Below are positions 62,317-64,000 of a DNA stretch of 64,000 nucleotides, piece after piece. Source of the stretch: Apis mellifera (lineage: Eukaryota; Arthropoda; Insecta; Hymenoptera; Apidae); contig NC_037647.1 in assembly GCF_003254395.2 (NCBI RefSeq), positions 9,108,550 to 9,172,549 on the forward strand. Reading direction: 5' to 3'. Numbering within the stretch: position 1 is the stretch's first letter; every line of letters begins with the position of its first letter. The position numbers were made by a program, and so were the translations under genes. A model generated the notes under the pieces. The model ran no database searches and was not told the origin of the DNA. It was given only the letters and a program-made list of their open reading frames with translations.

Positions 62317-64000
62317 GTAAGTTTATTTATTTATTCAACGTCTGGCCAATTAGCATTTTTCAAACATTGTTCGCGTAGTAGATTTATGCAAATATCCATT
62401 TAACACTCTACGACATTCCTCAATAATTAAATATTGTTACAAATCAATTTGAGTAATGTTGTACTGTCATACAGTACATGAATATAGCTATATAGTATTG
62501 CGTGGGGAAACACGCGACGATCTGTGACCGAAGATTTAGTTTATGAAAAAACAAAATGCAAAAATTACGCCGCGATCTGCTCCAAATGCGTCTCGATTTA
62601 CGAGGTTATCGTCGGTCGATGGAACAAACCAAAGCGGCGAAGGTTATTTAAAAAGCATCGTTTAACATGTGTATACGTAATCGAGTCGACCTTGGCCCGC
62701 GTAACCCAGTATATACGATGCCCTTGTATGGGGTCGTTACATCTCGAAAGAGCGTACTATCGTACCCAATTTCTATGGTTGTTTAGACACTGTTTCCGCC
62801 CTCACGTTAAATATATTTTTTTTTCTTTATTTTTCCTCGATATAACTTGTTGAATTGAATGGACAAGCATTTTTTTTTTCAACACGAATCAGCACCAACT
62901 CCAAATCATCCAACCACACATCGATCGTCAATTTTCGATTTTAATATCTTACTTTCATAATTCGTTTTAATTCCCTTTTTTTTTCTACGCGGCACAAAAA
63001 TAAATTGATCGTCGTCAAACTCTTGGTCCCATTCGAGGAAACGGAATGTCCTCGGGAATGGTTACTAAGAGGACATCGATCGCGTCTAGATTTATATACC
63101 GTGCAACCTCGCGTGTAATTTTTTTCTCACGGAATAGTTGGTGGAAACGCAATGTTCCCCCAACGGGAACGTATGCCGTACGTTTTCGAATATTTTTATC
63201 GAAATAACTCTCAAATCTTCGCAAGAGCAAAAATCAGCGAGCAAAATTGTATGTATACGATGCGTATGAAATAAAAAAAAGAATCACATTCAAATGGACA
63301 TTTGTCGTCAAATGGTTCAGAAGGGGGAGATAGAGAAGACGGGTGAAAAAATTGGATGGGTAGAAGAGAAAGAGAGAGAAAAAATTGAAAGCAAGGAGAC
63401 GACAAAGGAAATATAGCGTACAGGCTGGTTGGTCTCTCCTCGCCGCAAATACGAGCGGGGTTCACCCACTTTCCTGTCTGCCAAGGTGGCCACCGGGAGA
63501 GCATTACCATTCGGTAAGGGGCACGGTAGTATGCGTATACGTGCGCGTCGAACATAACGTGCAATTAGGTGTCTTAACGCCGAGGCCGGTGTACCGAGGT
63601 AACGCGATACCTATACCCGGCCTATGGCAACGCGACTCCATCGAGTCTGATTCTTCGAGCTCCGGCCGACACGCTAGCGTCGATTTCAACCCTCCAGCCT
63701 TGTGTCTCGTTGCATTTAGAATACTCTCCTTCTTCTAAGACCGTTGGACGCTCGATTTTCACGCTCGAATGTCGAAAGGTTTCAGGGTCGTTTCACGGAT
63801 TTCGATGGATTTGTTGTTGTTTGATTGTGCAATTAAATTCACCTTTGCATCGCTTCTCGAACAGATAGATTTTAACAAACGAACGAATCCTCTCGTGGAT
63901 GTAGAGAAAAAATAGTGTCACGAGGAGAGCGCAGAGAGAGAGAGAGAGAGATCTCCGAAATGTTGTTTACGCAGGCCGGTTGGACGATAACATTATCCCT
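62317..64000 (+). other. Probable first intron of the unidentified gene
   Basis: Starts at a consensus donor. The sequence is mixed, becoming CpG-rich after 63,200, with a (GA)n run near 63,935. The open frame at 63,385-63,738 has no recognisable domain and no clear splice borders. Confidence 0.4.

Noticed and set aside
1..64000. tRNA genes, rRNA genes, CRISPR arrays, intact transposons with open transposase or reverse transcriptase
   Set aside because: Looked for by eye (A/B box pairs, repeat-spacer periodicity, conserved enzyme motifs) and none found. A tRNA or miRNA scan by program would be more sensitive.

Overview
The window looks like nuclear DNA of an insect, most probably a hymenopteran of the bee type. 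Every confident gene is split by short GT-AG introns. A strongly AT-rich gene-bearing half sits beside a CpG-rich half that is full of microsatellites and nearly empty of genes. The protein families have clear insect counterparts, and a Nopp140 gene carries the RGG-type alternative end known from Drosophila. No bacterial, viral or CRISPR features were seen. Species assignment is inference from composition and gene content only.

Layout. Positions 1 to about 36,000 are GC- and CpG-rich, with dense (GA)n, (CT)n, (AT)n, (ATT)n, (CGT)n and homopolymer tracts. The only well supported coding piece there is a terminal exon at 11,133-11,259, which ends an EGF-domain protein without a membrane anchor (a vein/neuregulin-like ligand is the leading guess). 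A 205-bp tandem duplication lies at 25,203-25,631. Candidate exons at 27,211-27,619, 30,373-30,817 and 31,485-35,995 could form one spliced + strand transcript with little coding capacity, ending at an AATAAA at 35,976.

From about 36,400 to 59,600 the DNA is AT-rich and five genes follow closely: Mad2 (-), Nopp140/NOLC1 (+), a Spaetzle/neurotrophin-like cystine-knot ligand (+), SRRM1/SRm160 (+) and Polr3d/RPC4 (-). Exon structures were rebuilt by hand and the reading frame closes across every junction. Mad2 and Nopp140 are divergent with 511 bp between start codons. SRRM1 and Polr3d are convergent. Nopp140 has two mutually exclusive C-terminal coding exons. In SRRM1 four consecutive RS-domain exons are symmetric (phase 2, multiples of three).

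From about 60,600 GC rises again. A short first coding exon at 62,272-62,316 opens another + strand gene whose body lies beyond the window.

Four of the AT-domain genes are housekeeping nuclear functions: the spindle checkpoint, nucleolar RNP chaperoning, mRNA splicing and Pol III transcription. The secreted ligand stands apart from them. They do not form a pathway. The pattern is gene clustering in an AT-rich compositional domain next to a gene-poor CpG-rich domain. All homology calls are by eye and no search was run.
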